Below, one piece after another: positions 43,273 to 52,302 of a stretch of 64,000 nt of DNA. The position numbers were made by a program, and so were the translations under genes. The stretch's first letter is position 1, and every line of letters begins with the position of its first letter. The notes under the pieces are model-generated. The model was not told the DNA's origin. It searched no databases and saw only the letters and a list, made by a program, of their open reading frames with translations. Location of the stretch: positions 3,472,001-3,536,000 of the forward strand of contig NZ_CP107853.1 of the NCBI RefSeq assembly GCF_036013525.1, in the 5' to 3' direction. The stretch comes from Nonomuraea sp. NBC_00507 (GTDB lineage: Bacteria; Actinomycetota; Actinomycetes; Streptosporangiales; Streptosporangiaceae).

Positions 43273-44532
43273 TCATATGGGAGAAACCTCCGCCTGACTA
43301 TCCTCACGCCGAGCCGCGTGCCGACCGGCGAGCGCGGCGACGCCGCCCAGGAGCAGCGCGGCGATCACCAGCAGCGCGCTGACCCACAGCGGCGACCGGT
43401 AGCCGAACCCGGCGCCGATGACGATGCCGCCGAGCCAGGGACCCGCCGTGGCGCCCACGTTGAGCGCGGCCGTGGCGGACGCCCCGCCCAGGGTGGGGGC
43501 GCCGGTCGCCGCGTACAGTGCCTGCGAGATCAGCGTGGAGCCGACGGCGAACGACAGCGTTCCCTGGACGAAGACGAGCACGAATGCGACTGCCGGGAAC
43601 CCGGCGGTCAGCGCGAAAACGGCCCAGCCGAGCGACAGGGCCGGCCCGCCGATGGCCAGGAGCCGCACGGGCCGCACGTCGGCGATTCGGCCGCTGATGG
43701 TGACCCCGGCGAACGAACCCAGCCCGAACAGCGCCAGCATGGCGGGCATCCAGGCCGGCTGGAGACCGGTGACTCCGGTGAGCAATGGTGCGAGGTACGT
43801 GAACGTGCAGAAGGTCGCGCCGTTCACCAGGGCGCCGAGGACCAGCATCACCAGCAGCCGTGGCCGGCGCAGCGACCGCAACTCGGCGCGCACGATCGAA
43901 CGGCGCACGCTCGAGCGGCGCACGCTCGGGCGGCGGGCCTCCCCAGGCGCTGCCGAAGCTCCGCCCGCCTCCGCGCCGGCCGGAGGGCCGCCGGCGGGCA
44001 CCGATTTCAGCACCGCGACGATGGCCGGGATCAGGGCGAAGGACACCGCCCAGAACGCCGACCGCCACCCCCACACCTCCCCGAGCACCGCACCCCCGGG
44101 TACGCCGGCGACGCACGCCATCGTGACCCCGCCGAGCAGGACGGACGTGGCCCGGCCTTTGGCGTTCGGCGCGACCATGCCGAGAGCGGTCGCCATGGCC
44201 ACGGCCAGGAACCCGGCGTTGGCCAGCGCCGCGACGACCCGCGTGACAAGCAGCACGCCGTAGCTGGTCGTGACCGCGCCGACGACGTGGGCGAGCAGGA
44301 AGGTGAGGAGGAACGCCAGCAACGCGTTCCGTCGCGGCCAGCGCAGGCCGAGCACCGCCATCAGCGGCGCCCCCACCACCATCCCGGCGGCGAACGCCGA
44401 GGTCAGCAGTCCCGCGGCCGGAATGGACACGTGCAGGTCCCGCGCGATCCCGGGCACCAGCCCGGACAACATGAACTCGGACGTCCCTTGGGCGAAGATC
44501 GCCAGCCCGAGCAGGTAAACAGCGAATGGCAT
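43273..44532 (-). CDS. cmx: Cmx/CmrA-type chloramphenicol efflux MFS transporter
   Basis: A 419-aa, 12-helix MFS protein. The start MPFAVYLLGLAIFAQGTSEF followed by MLSGLVPGIARDL, and LTSAFAAGMVVGAPLMAVLG, match the Cmx/CmrA phenicol exporters; an Arg/Ser-rich central loop is longer than usual. Start taken at the MPFAV methionine (44532); an in-frame Met seven codons upstream is possible. A short leader peptide and a strong hairpin lie about 180-220 bp upstream, suggesting drug-controlled expression. Confidence 0.8.
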   Translation of the reverse strand: MPFAVYLLGLAIFAQGTSEFMLSGLVPGIARDLHVSIPAAGLLTSAFAAGMVVGAPLMAVLGLRWPRRNALLAFLLTFLLAHVVGAVTTSYGVLLVTRVVAALANAGFLAVAMATALGMVAPNAKGRATSVLLGGVTMACVAGVPGGAVLGEVWGWRSAFWAVSFALIPAIVAVLKSVPAGGPPAGAEAGGASAAPGEARRPSVRRSSVRRSIVRAELRSLRRPRLLVMLVLGALVNGATFCTFTYLAPLLTGVTGLQPAWMPAMLALFGLGSFAGVTISGRIADVRPVRLLAIGGPALSLGWAVFALTAGFPAVAFVLVFVQGTLSFAVGSTLISQALYAATGAPTLGGASATAALNVGATAGPWLGGIVIGAGFGYRSPLWVSALLVIAALLLGGVAALAGRHAARREDSQAEVSPI

Positions 44533-44706
44533 GAGAAGACTCCGCGACCACATCGTGGATCGACGACAAGGAAGCGGGCAGGCCGGATGGACGTCGCCCT
44601 GCCGCGCTGGAAAGAACCCCGGAAAACGGTGATCCGAGTGGCGAGAGCGGTCGCGAAAGGCCCGGCCTCAAGGGCGGGCGAGCCTGCGGGGCGACAACGC
44701 GAGATC

Positions 44707-44728
44707 AGCCACCGGACGACCGGTGGCT
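44707..44728 (-). promoter_or_regulatory. Leader hairpin of the Cmx-like gene
   Basis: AGCCACCGG-ACGA-CCGGTGGCT is a perfect 9-bp stem with a 4-base loop. On the minus strand it overlaps the stop codon of a 9-codon reading frame (44756-44727). This arrangement resembles a ribosome-controlled attenuator. No T tract follows, so termination is not certain. Confidence 0.55.
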
Positions 44729-44756
44729 AGCGTCTTGACGCCTCGGGGCTGGACAT
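44727..44756 (-). CDS. Putative 9-residue leader peptide
   Basis: ATG at 44756 opens MSSPEASRR and stops at TAG inside the adjacent hairpin. A TACGGT -10-like hexamer lies six bases before the ATG, so the transcript could start at the leader itself. Nine-residue leaders control several chloramphenicol resistance genes (for example cmlA). Inference from position and length only. Confidence 0.4.
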   Translation of the reverse strand: MSSPEASRR

Positions 44757-45081
44757 GCGGACACCGTAGCACCCGGACCGGCCCGATGCGGTCCTCCCAT
44801 CACGCGGACGCGCTGCCCCCCAACGCCACCGTGGTGTCGTGTTCCCGCCAGGTGACTTGAACTCGCCACCCCTGCGGCAGCTCACGCCAGACCGGCCCGC
44901 GGACGGAAAAGCCGCAGCTAGCTGCGCCTTTTAAGGGCTTGCACGAGGAAGTGAGCCCGGCCGCCACGAATGTTAAATCTCGCTTCCCGCCCTTGCGACC
45001 GAACACATGATCCACTCACGATGCTGCCCGGTGGGTTCACAAGATCCCACACCTCCCGAGGGCACTGTTCAAGGAGATCGT
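44757..45081. other. Intergenic region before the subtilase gene
   Basis: Contains a perfect 14-bp palindrome CGCAGCTAGCTGCG (44913-44926) followed by CCTTTT, a weak terminator-like element for the plus strand. A minus-strand frame (44800-45015) exists but matches nothing I know. The less GC-rich stretch 44965-45000 may hold the protease promoter. Confidence 0.4.
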
Positions 45082-48000
45082 GTGTCCATTCCCCGTCCTT
45101 GGCGAGCAGTCCTGATCGGGACCGCGCTCGCCGTGATGGCCATCCAGACCCCCGCGGTCGCACAGGCCCCACCGGAGTCCGACAAGATCGATCGGGTGGT
45201 CCAAGCCGATCTGGCCGCCGACGACAAGGCCACCTTCTGGGTACGGCTGAAGGACAAGGCCGACCTGCGATCGGCGCGTACCGCCAAGACCAAGGCAGAC
45301 AAGGGCCGGCAGGTCTACCGGACGAAGACGGATACCGCCACCGCCTCCCAGGCCAACCTGCGCAAGCTGCTCAAGTCCGCGCGCGCCGAGTTCACCCCGT
45401 TCTGGATCGTCAACACGATCAAGGTGACCGGCGACGCCGCCCTGGCGGCCGAGATCGCCAAGCTTCCCGAGGTGGAAGAGATCGCCCCCGACCAGGTCGT
45501 CGAGTTACCCGAGCCGAAGGCAGGCGTCGCCCAGGCCGCGGCCGGCTCGGTCGAGTGGAACGTCGACCGGGTCAACGCCCCCAAGGTCTGGGACGAGCTG
45601 GGCGACCGCGGCGAGGGCATCGTCATCGCCGCCCTCGACAGCGGCGTGCAGTGGGACCACCCGGCCCTGATCGGCAGCTACCGCGGCACGCAGGCCGACG
45701 GCACGGTGGACCACAACTACAACTGGTACGACCCGACCGCCGTGTGCCCGAACCGCGTACCCTGCGACGACCGCACGCACGGCACCCACGTCACGGGCAC
45801 CTTGGCCGGCGCCGACGGCATCGGCGTCGCCCCCGGCGCCAAATGGATCACGACCAAGGCGTGTGGCATCGGCGGTTGCCCGGGTTACGCGCTGCTGGCG
45901 GCCGGCGAGTGGATCCTCGCCCCCACCGACCTCAACCGCCAGAACCCGCGCCCCGACCTCGCGCCCGACATCGTCAACAACTCCTGGGGCAGCGCGGGCC
46001 TGGACCTCTGGTACAAGGAGATCGTCGAGGCGTGGGCGGCGGCGGGCATCTTCCCGGCCTTCTCCAACGGCAACAACGGCCCTGCGTGCACCACCACCGG
46101 CTCGCCCGGTGGCTACGCGGCCTCCTACAGCGCCGGGTCCTTCGACGTCAATGGCACGATCATGCCCGAATCCTCCCGCGGCCCCGGCGAGAACGGCGAG
46201 ATCAAGCCGAACATCGCCGCACCCGGCGTGAACGTGCGCTCGGCCGTGCCCGGCAACGCGTACGGGATCAAGTCCGGCACCTCGATGGCCAGCCCGCACG
46301 TCGCGGCGACGGTGGCGCTGATGTGGTCGGCCTCGCCCACCCTGCGGGGCGACGTCGAGGCGACGCGGGCGCTGCTCGACGGCACCGCCTCCGACGTCGA
46401 CGACGCACGGTGCGGCGGCACCGCCGGCGACAACCTCACCTGGGGCGAGGGCAGGCTGGACGCCTATGCCGCGGTCAAGGCCACCCCGGCCGGTGAGCTC
46501 GGCACGCTGACGGGCAAGGTCACCTCCGAGGGCTCCCCGGTGGCCGGGGCGAGCGTCAGCGTCTCCGGGCCGCTGAGCCGTACGGTGCCCACCGGGCAGG
46601 ACGGGACGTACACGTTGCCCCGCCTGCTGAGCGGCGACTACCAGATCACCGTCAGGAAGTTCGGCTACGACGACGCCACCGGCACGGCCACCGTCGCCGA
46701 CAACCAGACGGCCACCCAGGACCTGACGATGGTGGCCCAGCACATGAGCACGGTGTCGGGCACGGTCTCCAGCACCGGCGCGCCGGAGGCGGGCGCCACG
46801 GTCCAGGCGGCCGGCACCCCGGCGACGGCCGTCACCGACGCCACTGGTCATTACGAGCTCAAGCTGCCCCACAAGGACTACGTCCTCAACGTCGCGCCGG
46901 CCTCACGATGCTCGAACGAGAAGACCGTGCCGGTCACGGTGACCGGGGTGATGACCCTGGACATCGAGCTCCCCGCCAACGCCGACGCCTTCGGCTACAC
47001 CTGCAGGAGCGGCAAGGACGCATACGTGGAGGCCACCACCAAGCAGCCGCTCATGTTCGACGACGAGGTCCAGTCGATCGACCTGCCGTTCGCCTTCCCG
47101 TTCTACGGCAGGACGTACAGCCGCGGCACTATCAGCACCAACGGGTTCCTGGCCTTCGGCGACCCCCTCTGGTATTCCTTCCCGAGCAACGACCCCCTGG
47201 CCGATGCGGACGCCCCCAACGCCGGCATCTACCCCTACTGGGACGACCTGGCCCTGGACGAGCGGGGCGGTCTCTACACCGCCACGCTCGGCACCGCACC
47301 GAACCGCACCTTCGTCATCGAGTGGCGCAACGCCCGCTTCTACGACGCCGACCAGTGGTTCTCGTTCGAGGCGCTGCTCGGTGAGAACGGCTCCATCGAC
47401 TTCCGCTACCGAGGGATCTCCACCTCGCGCGCGGCGGGTGAGGGCGCCACGATCGGCATCGAGAACGGAGACGGCACCGACGCGCTGCAGTACTCCGCCG
47501 GCCTCGCCGCCATCTCCGACGGTCAGAGTCTCGGCTTCGCCGCCCGGCAGTACGGCCTGGTGAGCGGCACCGTCACCGACGCCAACGACGGCAAGCCGCT
47601 GGCGGGCGCGACGGTCAAGGTAGGCGGGGCCGCCTCGTTCACCACCGGGGCCGACGGCATGTTCCTAGGCCAGGCGCCCGCCGGTGACCACCTGCTGGAG
47701 GTCACGGCGGACAATTACGGCACCTTCACCAAGGACGTAACGGTCAAGGCGGGCGAGCGCAGCCTGCTCGACACCGCGCTGACCACCGGCCGGGTGAGCG
47801 CTTCCACCGGGCAGCTCACCCTGGTCATGCCGGCCTCGGCCGGCAGGAAGGGCGCCGTCGAGCTGACCAACACGGGCGCGGACACGACGTACACGATCGA
47901 GGTCGATCCCGGCCAGAGCGGCTGGCTGAGCGTCACCCCGGCGAGTGGGGAGATCGCGGCGGGCACGTCCGCGGCCCTGGAGGTCACCGCGTCCAGCGCG

Positions 48001-48588
48001 GGCATGGAGCCGGGGACCGTGCGCACCGGCGTGCTGGTGGTGCGCTCGGCCAGTGGGCGCAACCCGGCCTTCCCCGTGCTGGTGTCCGTGGTCGTGCCCA
48101 AGCATCAGGTGGCCGTGGACGCGGGCAGCGGCCGGAGCGTGACCGACGCGGCCGGCGATATCTGGGCGGCCGACCACAAGTACACCCCCGGCGGGCACGG
48201 CTACCTGGCCGCGTCCGACAAGTCGAGCACCAGCGGCAAGACGATCGAGGGCACGAACGAGCAGAAGTTGTTCGGCAGCGTGCGTGAGGGCATGCGCGAA
48301 TACCGGTTCGACAACGTCCCCGACGGCGTCTACGTCGTCGAGCTGGGCTTCGCCGAGATCCGGCATCAGCTGCCCGGCAAGCGGGTCTTCGACGTCGCCA
48401 TCGAGGGCATGCCGGTCATCCGGACGCTCGACCTGGTCCGCGAGGCCGGGCCGAACACCGCCGTCAGCCGGCAGCACACGGTGCGGGTCAGCGACGGCCG
48501 CCTCAACGTGACCTTCCACGAAAGGATCGGCAACCCTGTCCTGAGCTTCATCCGCATCACCGAACGTCCCGACAAGGCAGTCTCCTAG
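45082..48588 (+). CDS. Secreted S8 subtilase with carboxypeptidase-regulatory repeats and a malectin-like end
   Basis: A 1168-aa exported protease. Signal peptide at 1-28 (AVLIGTALAVMAIQTPAVAQ). A pro-domain follows to about 150. The S8 domain has Asp186 (ALDSGVQ), His233 (HGTHVTG) and Ser401 (SGTSMASPH). After about 470 come three Ig-like carboxypeptidase-regulatory repeats (GKVTSEGSPVAGASVSV, GTVSSTGAPEAGATVQ, GTVTDANDGKPLAGATV), a beta-rich domain between the second and third, a BACON-like segment, and a malectin-like carbohydrate domain (VAVDAGSG to SFIRI). GTG 45082 follows AAGGAG. Likely degrades protein bound to polysaccharide. Confidence 0.9.
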   Translation: MSIPRPWRAVLIGTALAVMAIQTPAVAQAPPESDKIDRVVQADLAADDKATFWVRLKDKADLRSARTAKTKADKGRQVYRTKTDTATASQANLRKLLKSARAEFTPFWIVNTIKVTGDAALAAEIAKLPEVEEIAPDQVVELPEPKAGVAQAAAGSVEWNVDRVNAPKVWDELGDRGEGIVIAALDSGVQWDHPALIGSYRGTQADGTVDHNYNWYDPTAVCPNRVPCDDRTHGTHVTGTLAGADGIGVAPGAKWITTKACGIGGCPGYALLAAGEWILAPTDLNRQNPRPDLAPDIVNNSWGSAGLDLWYKEIVEAWAAAGIFPAFSNGNNGPACTTTGSPGGYAASYSAGSFDVNGTIMPESSRGPGENGEIKPNIAAPGVNVRSAVPGNAYGIKSGTSMASPHVAATVALMWSASPTLRGDVEATRALLDGTASDVDDARCGGTAGDNLTWGEGRLDAYAAVKATPAGELGTLTGKVTSEGSPVAGASVSVSGPLSRTVPTGQDGTYTLPRLLSGDYQITVRKFGYDDATGTATVADNQTATQDLTMVAQHMSTVSGTVSSTGAPEAGATVQAAGTPATAVTDATGHYELKLPHKDYVLNVAPASRCSNEKTVPVTVTGVMTLDIELPANADAFGYTCRSGKDAYVEATTKQPLMFDDEVQSIDLPFAFPFYGRTYSRGTISTNGFLAFGDPLWYSFPSNDPLADADAPNAGIYPYWDDLALDERGGLYTATLGTAPNRTFVIEWRNARFYDADQWFSFEALLGENGSIDFRYRGISTSRAAGEGATIGIENGDGTDALQYSAGLAAISDGQSLGFAARQYGLVSGTVTDANDGKPLAGATVKVGGAASFTTGADGMFLGQAPAGDHLLEVTADNYGTFTKDVTVKAGERSLLDTALTTGRVSASTGQLTLVMPASAGRKGAVELTNTGADTTYTIEVDPGQSGWLSVTPASGEIAAGTSAALEVTASSAGMEPGTVRTGVLVVRSASGRNPAFPVLVSVVVPKHQVAVDAGSGRSVTDAAGDIWAADHKYTPGGHGYLAASDKSSTSGKTIEGTNEQKLFGSVREGMREYRFDNVPDGVYVVELGFAEIRHQLPGKRVFDVAIEGMPVIRTLDLVREAGPNTAVSRQHTVRVSDGRLNVTFHERIGNPVLSFIRITERPDKAVS

Positions 48589-48592
48589 AAGC

Positions 48593-48630
48593 CGGTGGTC
48601 GGCCCGTCCCTCAGGACGGGCCGACCACCG
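48593..48630. terminator. Strong hairpin terminator after the subtilase gene
   Basis: CGGTGGTCGGCCCGTCC pairs without mismatch with GGACGGGCCGACCACCG across a CTCA loop (17 bp). It begins five bases after the subtilase stop. No T run follows, as is common in high-GC actinomycetes. Confidence 0.85.
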
Positions 48631-48681
48631 CAACGCGCCGGATGCTATCTTGGACTAACCGTTCCAGGATGGGAAGTGCCG

Positions 48682-49272
48682 ATGCCGGATGTGAAACATT
48701 TCGATCCCGATGCCGTGCTGGGGCAGGTGGAGCGCTTGTTCTGGCAGCGCGGCGCAGCCTCCACGGGGATCGCGGAGGTCGTGGCGGCCACCGGGCTCAG
48801 CCGCTCCAGCCTGTACGCCACCTTCGGCGGCAAGCAGCAGCTGTACGTGAAGGCGCTGCGCCGCTACGTCGAGCGGCGCTCGCAGCCTGTCTTCCAAGCC
48901 CTGGCCGACGACGGGCGCGGCCTGGAGGCCATCGAGGGCTTCTTCGACCGGCTGATCGAGGCCCGGTGCGCCGGCGAGCACGCCCGCTGGGGATGCATGG
49001 TGTCCAACGCCCACGCGGGCGCGGAAGGCGGCGACCCGGAGGTGCGTGACCTGCTGGACCAGCACCAGGACCGGCTGCGTACGGCGATGCGCGCCGCCAT
49101 GGAGTCCGCGGATCTCCGCCCGGGCCTGGACCTGGACGCCACCGCCGAGATGCTCGCCCTGCTGGCTTACGGGGTCAACCTGCGCTCGCGGGCCGGCGCG
49201 GACGCGGCCGCCCTGCGGCGGGGCGTGTGCGCCGCACTCGACTCGCTGAGAGACCCCAAGGAGCAGAGATGA
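48682..49272 (+). CDS. TetR family regulator
   Basis: A 196-aa TetR protein: VLGQVERLFWQRGAASTGIA, ATGLSRSSLYATFGGKQQLY, and a TetR_C_16-like domain with CAGEHARWGCMVSNA. ATG 48682 has GGGAAG upstream. Its stop overlaps the HAD gene start (ATGA), so the two are one operon, with the regulator probably controlling itself and the HAD enzyme. Confidence 0.9.
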   Translation: MPDVKHFDPDAVLGQVERLFWQRGAASTGIAEVVAATGLSRSSLYATFGGKQQLYVKALRRYVERRSQPVFQALADDGRGLEAIEGFFDRLIEARCAGEHARWGCMVSNAHAGAEGGDPEVRDLLDQHQDRLRTAMRAAMESADLRPGLDLDATAEMLALLAYGVNLRSRAGADAAALRRGVCAALDSLRDPKEQR

Positions 49273-49916
49273 CCAGACCGCAGGCCGTGATCTTCGACGT
49301 GAACGAGACGCTCACCGACATGGAGCCGCTGCGCGCCAGGTTCGAGGAGGTCGGGCTGCCCGGACACCTCATGGACACCTGGTTCGCGAGCGTGCTGCGC
49401 GACGGCTTCGCGCTGGCCGTGGCCGGCGGCTACGCCGAGTTCGCCGAGGTCGCCCGCGACGTGCTCAGGGGGATGGGCCTGGAGGACAAGGCGATCGGCC
49501 ATGTGCTGAGCGGGTTCGCCGAGTTGCGGGTGCATCCCGACGTGCCGGAGGGGATGCGGATGTTGCGGGAGGGCGGCATCCGGCTGTTCACGATGACGAA
49601 CGGGGCCGCGGCCATGACCGAGGGCATCCTGCGCCGCGAAGGGCTGCTGGACCTGGTGGAGGCCAGGCTGGACGTGAGCGGCCCGGGGGTGTGGAAGCCC
49701 GCCCGCGCCGCCTACGACTACGCCGTCGGCCGCGCGGGCGTGCGCCCAGAGCAGGCGGCCCTCGTCGCGGTGCACCCCTGGGACATCGACGGCGCCCAGC
49801 GCGCCGGGCTGGTGGGGGCGTACCTGGAGCGGCGTGGCACGCCGTACCCGAGCGTGATGGGCGCCCCGGCGGTGTCCGCCCCGGACCTGCGGGCACTGGC
49901 CGCACTCTGGAGCTGA
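49269..49916 (+). CDS. HAD-superfamily haloacid dehalogenase type II-like hydrolase
   Basis: A 215-aa HAD protein: nucleophile Asp10 in VIFDVNETLTD, motif II FTMTNGAA, motif III Lys in VWKPARAAYDYA, and HPWDIDGAQRAGLVGAYL in place of the usual acidic motif IV. Close to L-2-haloacid dehalogenases; substrate not certain. Overlaps the TetR gene by four bases. Confidence 0.88.
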   Translation: MTRPQAVIFDVNETLTDMEPLRARFEEVGLPGHLMDTWFASVLRDGFALAVAGGYAEFAEVARDVLRGMGLEDKAIGHVLSGFAELRVHPDVPEGMRMLREGGIRLFTMTNGAAAMTEGILRREGLLDLVEARLDVSGPGVWKPARAAYDYAVGRAGVRPEQAALVAVHPWDIDGAQRAGLVGAYLERRGTPYPSVMGAPAVSAPDLRALAALWS

Positions 49917-49919
49917 CCT

Positions 49920-50405
49920 TCACGGCCTGCCGGAGAAGAACTCCGCGCCCTGGACGTACTCCATCGCCTTGGTGAACTCCGGGTCGCTCATGCGGCGCTC
50001 CCACTCCTCCGGCCCGACGTCCTCGATGTGGGTCTGGATCCACCACAGGTTCCCGAACGGGTCCCGGACCCGGCCCACGAGGTCGCCGAAGGCGAGGTGC
50101 GTGACCTCCGTGACGGACGTGCCGCCCGCCTCGACAGCCCGGCGGTGGGTGGCGTGGGCGTCAGGGACGTACAGGCGCAGGAAGCCCAGCGTCGGCGGCC
50201 AGTCCGGCTTCGCGTCGAACAACATCACGATCGCGTTCCCGATCCGCACCTCCGCGTGGCCGATGCGGCCCTGTTCGTCGGTGACGCGGCCCAGTTCCTC
50301 GGCGTCGAAGGCGCTCTTGATCCAGTCGATGAGCCCGGCCGTGTCGTGCGAGATGAGCCATGGCGTCACGGTGGTGTAGCCCTCGGGGATCGGCTTGACA
50401 GTCAT
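49920..50405 (-). CDS. VOC (glyoxalase/bleomycin-resistance fold) protein, PhnB-like
   Basis: A 161-aa vicinal-oxygen-chelate protein: PWLISHDTAGLIDWIKSAFD, IGHAEVRIGNAIVMLFDAKP, LRLYVPDAHATHRRAVEAGG, and VRDPFGNLWWIQTHIEDV. Metal-dependent enzyme or binding protein of unknown substrate. Divergent from a WYL regulator 84 bp away, a common pair; that regulator probably controls it. Confidence 0.88.
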   Translation of the reverse strand: MTVKPIPEGYTTVTPWLISHDTAGLIDWIKSAFDAEELGRVTDEQGRIGHAEVRIGNAIVMLFDAKPDWPPTLGFLRLYVPDAHATHRRAVEAGGTSVTEVTHLAFGDLVGRVRDPFGNLWWIQTHIEDVGPEEWERRMSDPEFTKAMEYVQGAEFFSGRP

Positions 50406-50489
50406 GATTCCTCCTGGAAAGTGCGTTGCCGCCACGCTAATTCCGAAGTAGGTCAGAACCTGTCCTATATGGCGCGGCATTCTGGTTCC

Positions 50490-51449
50490 ATGAGCGAATC
50501 CCGCCTCCTCAGCCTCCTGTCGCTGCTCCAGACCCCGCGCGAGTGGTCCGGAGGCGAGCTGGCCGAGCGGCTCGGCGTCAGCCGGCGCACGATCCGGCGT
50601 GACATCGAGCGCCTGCGCGACCTCGGCTACCCGGTCGAGGCCACCATGGGCGCCGACGGCGGCTACCGGCTGGTCGCGGGCAAGGCCGTGCCGCCGCTGC
50701 TGCTGGACGACGAGGAGGCGGTGGCCATCGCCGTCGGCCTGGCCACCGCGGCCAGGCACCCGGTGCAGGGCATCGAGGAGGCGTCGGTACGGGCACTGGC
50801 CAAGCTGGAACAGGTGTTGCCGTCACGGCTGCGCTATCGGGTGAGATCTCTAGGCGGCGCCACCGTCCCGCTGCCTGCCGTCGAGACACCCGAGGTCGAT
50901 CCCCAGCAGCTGACCATGCTGGCGACGGCCGTGGCGAACCGGGAGCGGGTGCGATTCGCGTATCGGGCCAACGACGGCGTCACCCGTACGCGCCTGGTCG
51001 ATCCGCACCGGCTGGTCGCGGCCGGGCGGCGCTGGTATCTGCTCGGGCACGACCACGAGCGCGAGGACTGGCGGATCTACCGCATCGACCGCATCGCGGA
51101 CCTGCGCGCGACCGGCGCCAGGATCGTGCCGCGCGAGCCGCCTGCCGAGGACGCCGCCGCGTACGTGCGGGACAAGCTCTACTCGACGGCCCCCACCTAC
51201 GAGGCCGTCGTCACACTGCACGCGCCCGTCACGGAGGTGATCAGGGGAATGGGCGAGGTCACTCCGGTCGGCGAGCGGACCTGCCGGCTGCGCATGCCCG
51301 GCGACACCCTGGACTGGCTGGCGTTCCGGCTGCTCGCGCTGGGTTGCGAGTTCGAGGTGCACGAGCCGCCCGAACTCCTCCCGCACCTGCGCGCGCTGTC
51401 CGAGCGCCTCAGCCGAGCGGCTGGCCGGCCAGGAACTCCAGCACCATAG
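50490..51449 (+). CDS. WYL-domain regulator (YafY/HTH_11 type)
   Basis: A 319-aa regulator: N-terminal HTH_11 (SLLSLLQTPREWSGGELAER, SRRTIRRDIERLRDLG), WYL domain at about 140-235 (WYLLGHDHEREDWRIYRIDR) and a WCX C-terminus. Such proteins bind a ligand through the WYL domain. Divergent from the VOC gene. Its 3' end overlaps the convergent hydrolase gene by 41 bp. Confidence 0.9.
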   Translation: MSESRLLSLLSLLQTPREWSGGELAERLGVSRRTIRRDIERLRDLGYPVEATMGADGGYRLVAGKAVPPLLLDDEEAVAIAVGLATAARHPVQGIEEASVRALAKLEQVLPSRLRYRVRSLGGATVPLPAVETPEVDPQQLTMLATAVANRERVRFAYRANDGVTRTRLVDPHRLVAAGRRWYLLGHDHEREDWRIYRIDRIADLRATGARIVPREPPAEDAAAYVRDKLYSTAPTYEAVVTLHAPVTEVIRGMGEVTPVGERTCRLRMPGDTLDWLAFRLLALGCEFEVHEPPELLPHLRALSERLSRAAGRPGTPAP

Positions 51450-52197
51450 GGCTCGCGACCGCGCGAAACTCCTCGAAGTACGCGTGCCGCGCCCCCTCGA
51501 TCCACCGCAGCCCCGCCCCGGGGATACGCCCGGCCAGCAGTGGCGCGTTGGCCGCCGGGTTGAACACGTCGTCGGTCCCGTGCGCCACCAGCGTGGGAGC
51601 GGTGATGGACGGCAGCACGTCCCAGCTGTCGTGCCCCGCGCTGGCGGCCAGGTGGCGGCGGCGGGCGTAGGCGGGCATGCCGGAATCGCCGGCCGTGTGG
51701 TACGGGCCGGGGTGTCCGGCCAGCCAGGCCGGGGTGTACATGAGCTCGAGCAGCGCCCGCTCGGCCGCCGCGCGGTCCGGCTGGGCCAGCGACCGGCGTA
51801 CGTCGTTGCCGCGTTCCACCCCGTGCGCGCCGCCCGGCGAGCTGCAACCGAGCACCAGCGCCCCGACCCGCCCGGGATGGTCGGCGGCCAGCCACTGGGC
51901 CACCCGCCCGCCCATCGACGTCCCGTAGACGTGCGCCTGCCGCACGCCCAGCTCGTCCAGCACAGCGAGCACGTCGGCGGCGAAGCCCCGGGTCGTGTAC
52001 GGCTCGTCGGGTTTGTCACTGCCACCCGTGCCGCGGTAATCGAAGGTGATCGTGCGATAGGCGGCGGCGAAGTCCTCGCGTACCGGGTCCCACCAGTGAT
52101 GGTTGTTCGCCTGGCCCTGCAGCAGCACGAGCGGCGGCCCCTCGCCGCGGACCTGATAGGACAGCTTGACGCCGTCCGCCGTGGTTGCGTATGACAC
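51409..52197 (-). CDS. Alpha/beta hydrolase
   Basis: A 262-aa hydrolase: LVLLQGQANNHHWW replaces the HG oxyanion motif, then TFDYRGTGGSDKPDEPYTTR, nucleophile elbow VYGTSMGGRV, acid in HGTDDVFNP, His in GARHAYFEEF. Substrate unknown. GTG 52197 starts the domain; a longer frame to 52494 crosses the YciI promoter and is unlikely. Converges on the WYL gene with a 41-bp overlap, so transcripts should be mutually antisense. Confidence 0.85.
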   Translation of the reverse strand: MSYATTADGVKLSYQVRGEGPPLVLLQGQANNHHWWDPVREDFAAAYRTITFDYRGTGGSDKPDEPYTTRGFAADVLAVLDELGVRQAHVYGTSMGGRVAQWLAADHPGRVGALVLGCSSPGGAHGVERGNDVRRSLAQPDRAAAERALLELMYTPAWLAGHPGPYHTAGDSGMPAYARRRHLAASAGHDSWDVLPSITAPTLVAHGTDDVFNPAANAPLLAGRIPGAGLRWIEGARHAYFEEFRAVASPMVLEFLAGQPLG

Positions 52198-52302
52198 GCC
52201 TACGATCCTGCCAGGGACGAAAAAAGTTCCCGGCGAGAGGTCCGGTCCGCCGTCCCGGCTCCGACGTCCCCTGCGAAAGACACCGAAGAGAGGGCACCAA
52301 CC

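Noticed and set aside
44800..45015. Minus-strand gene of 71 aa
   Set aside because: No ribosome site, no known family, and it overlaps the probable promoter and palindrome before the subtilase gene.
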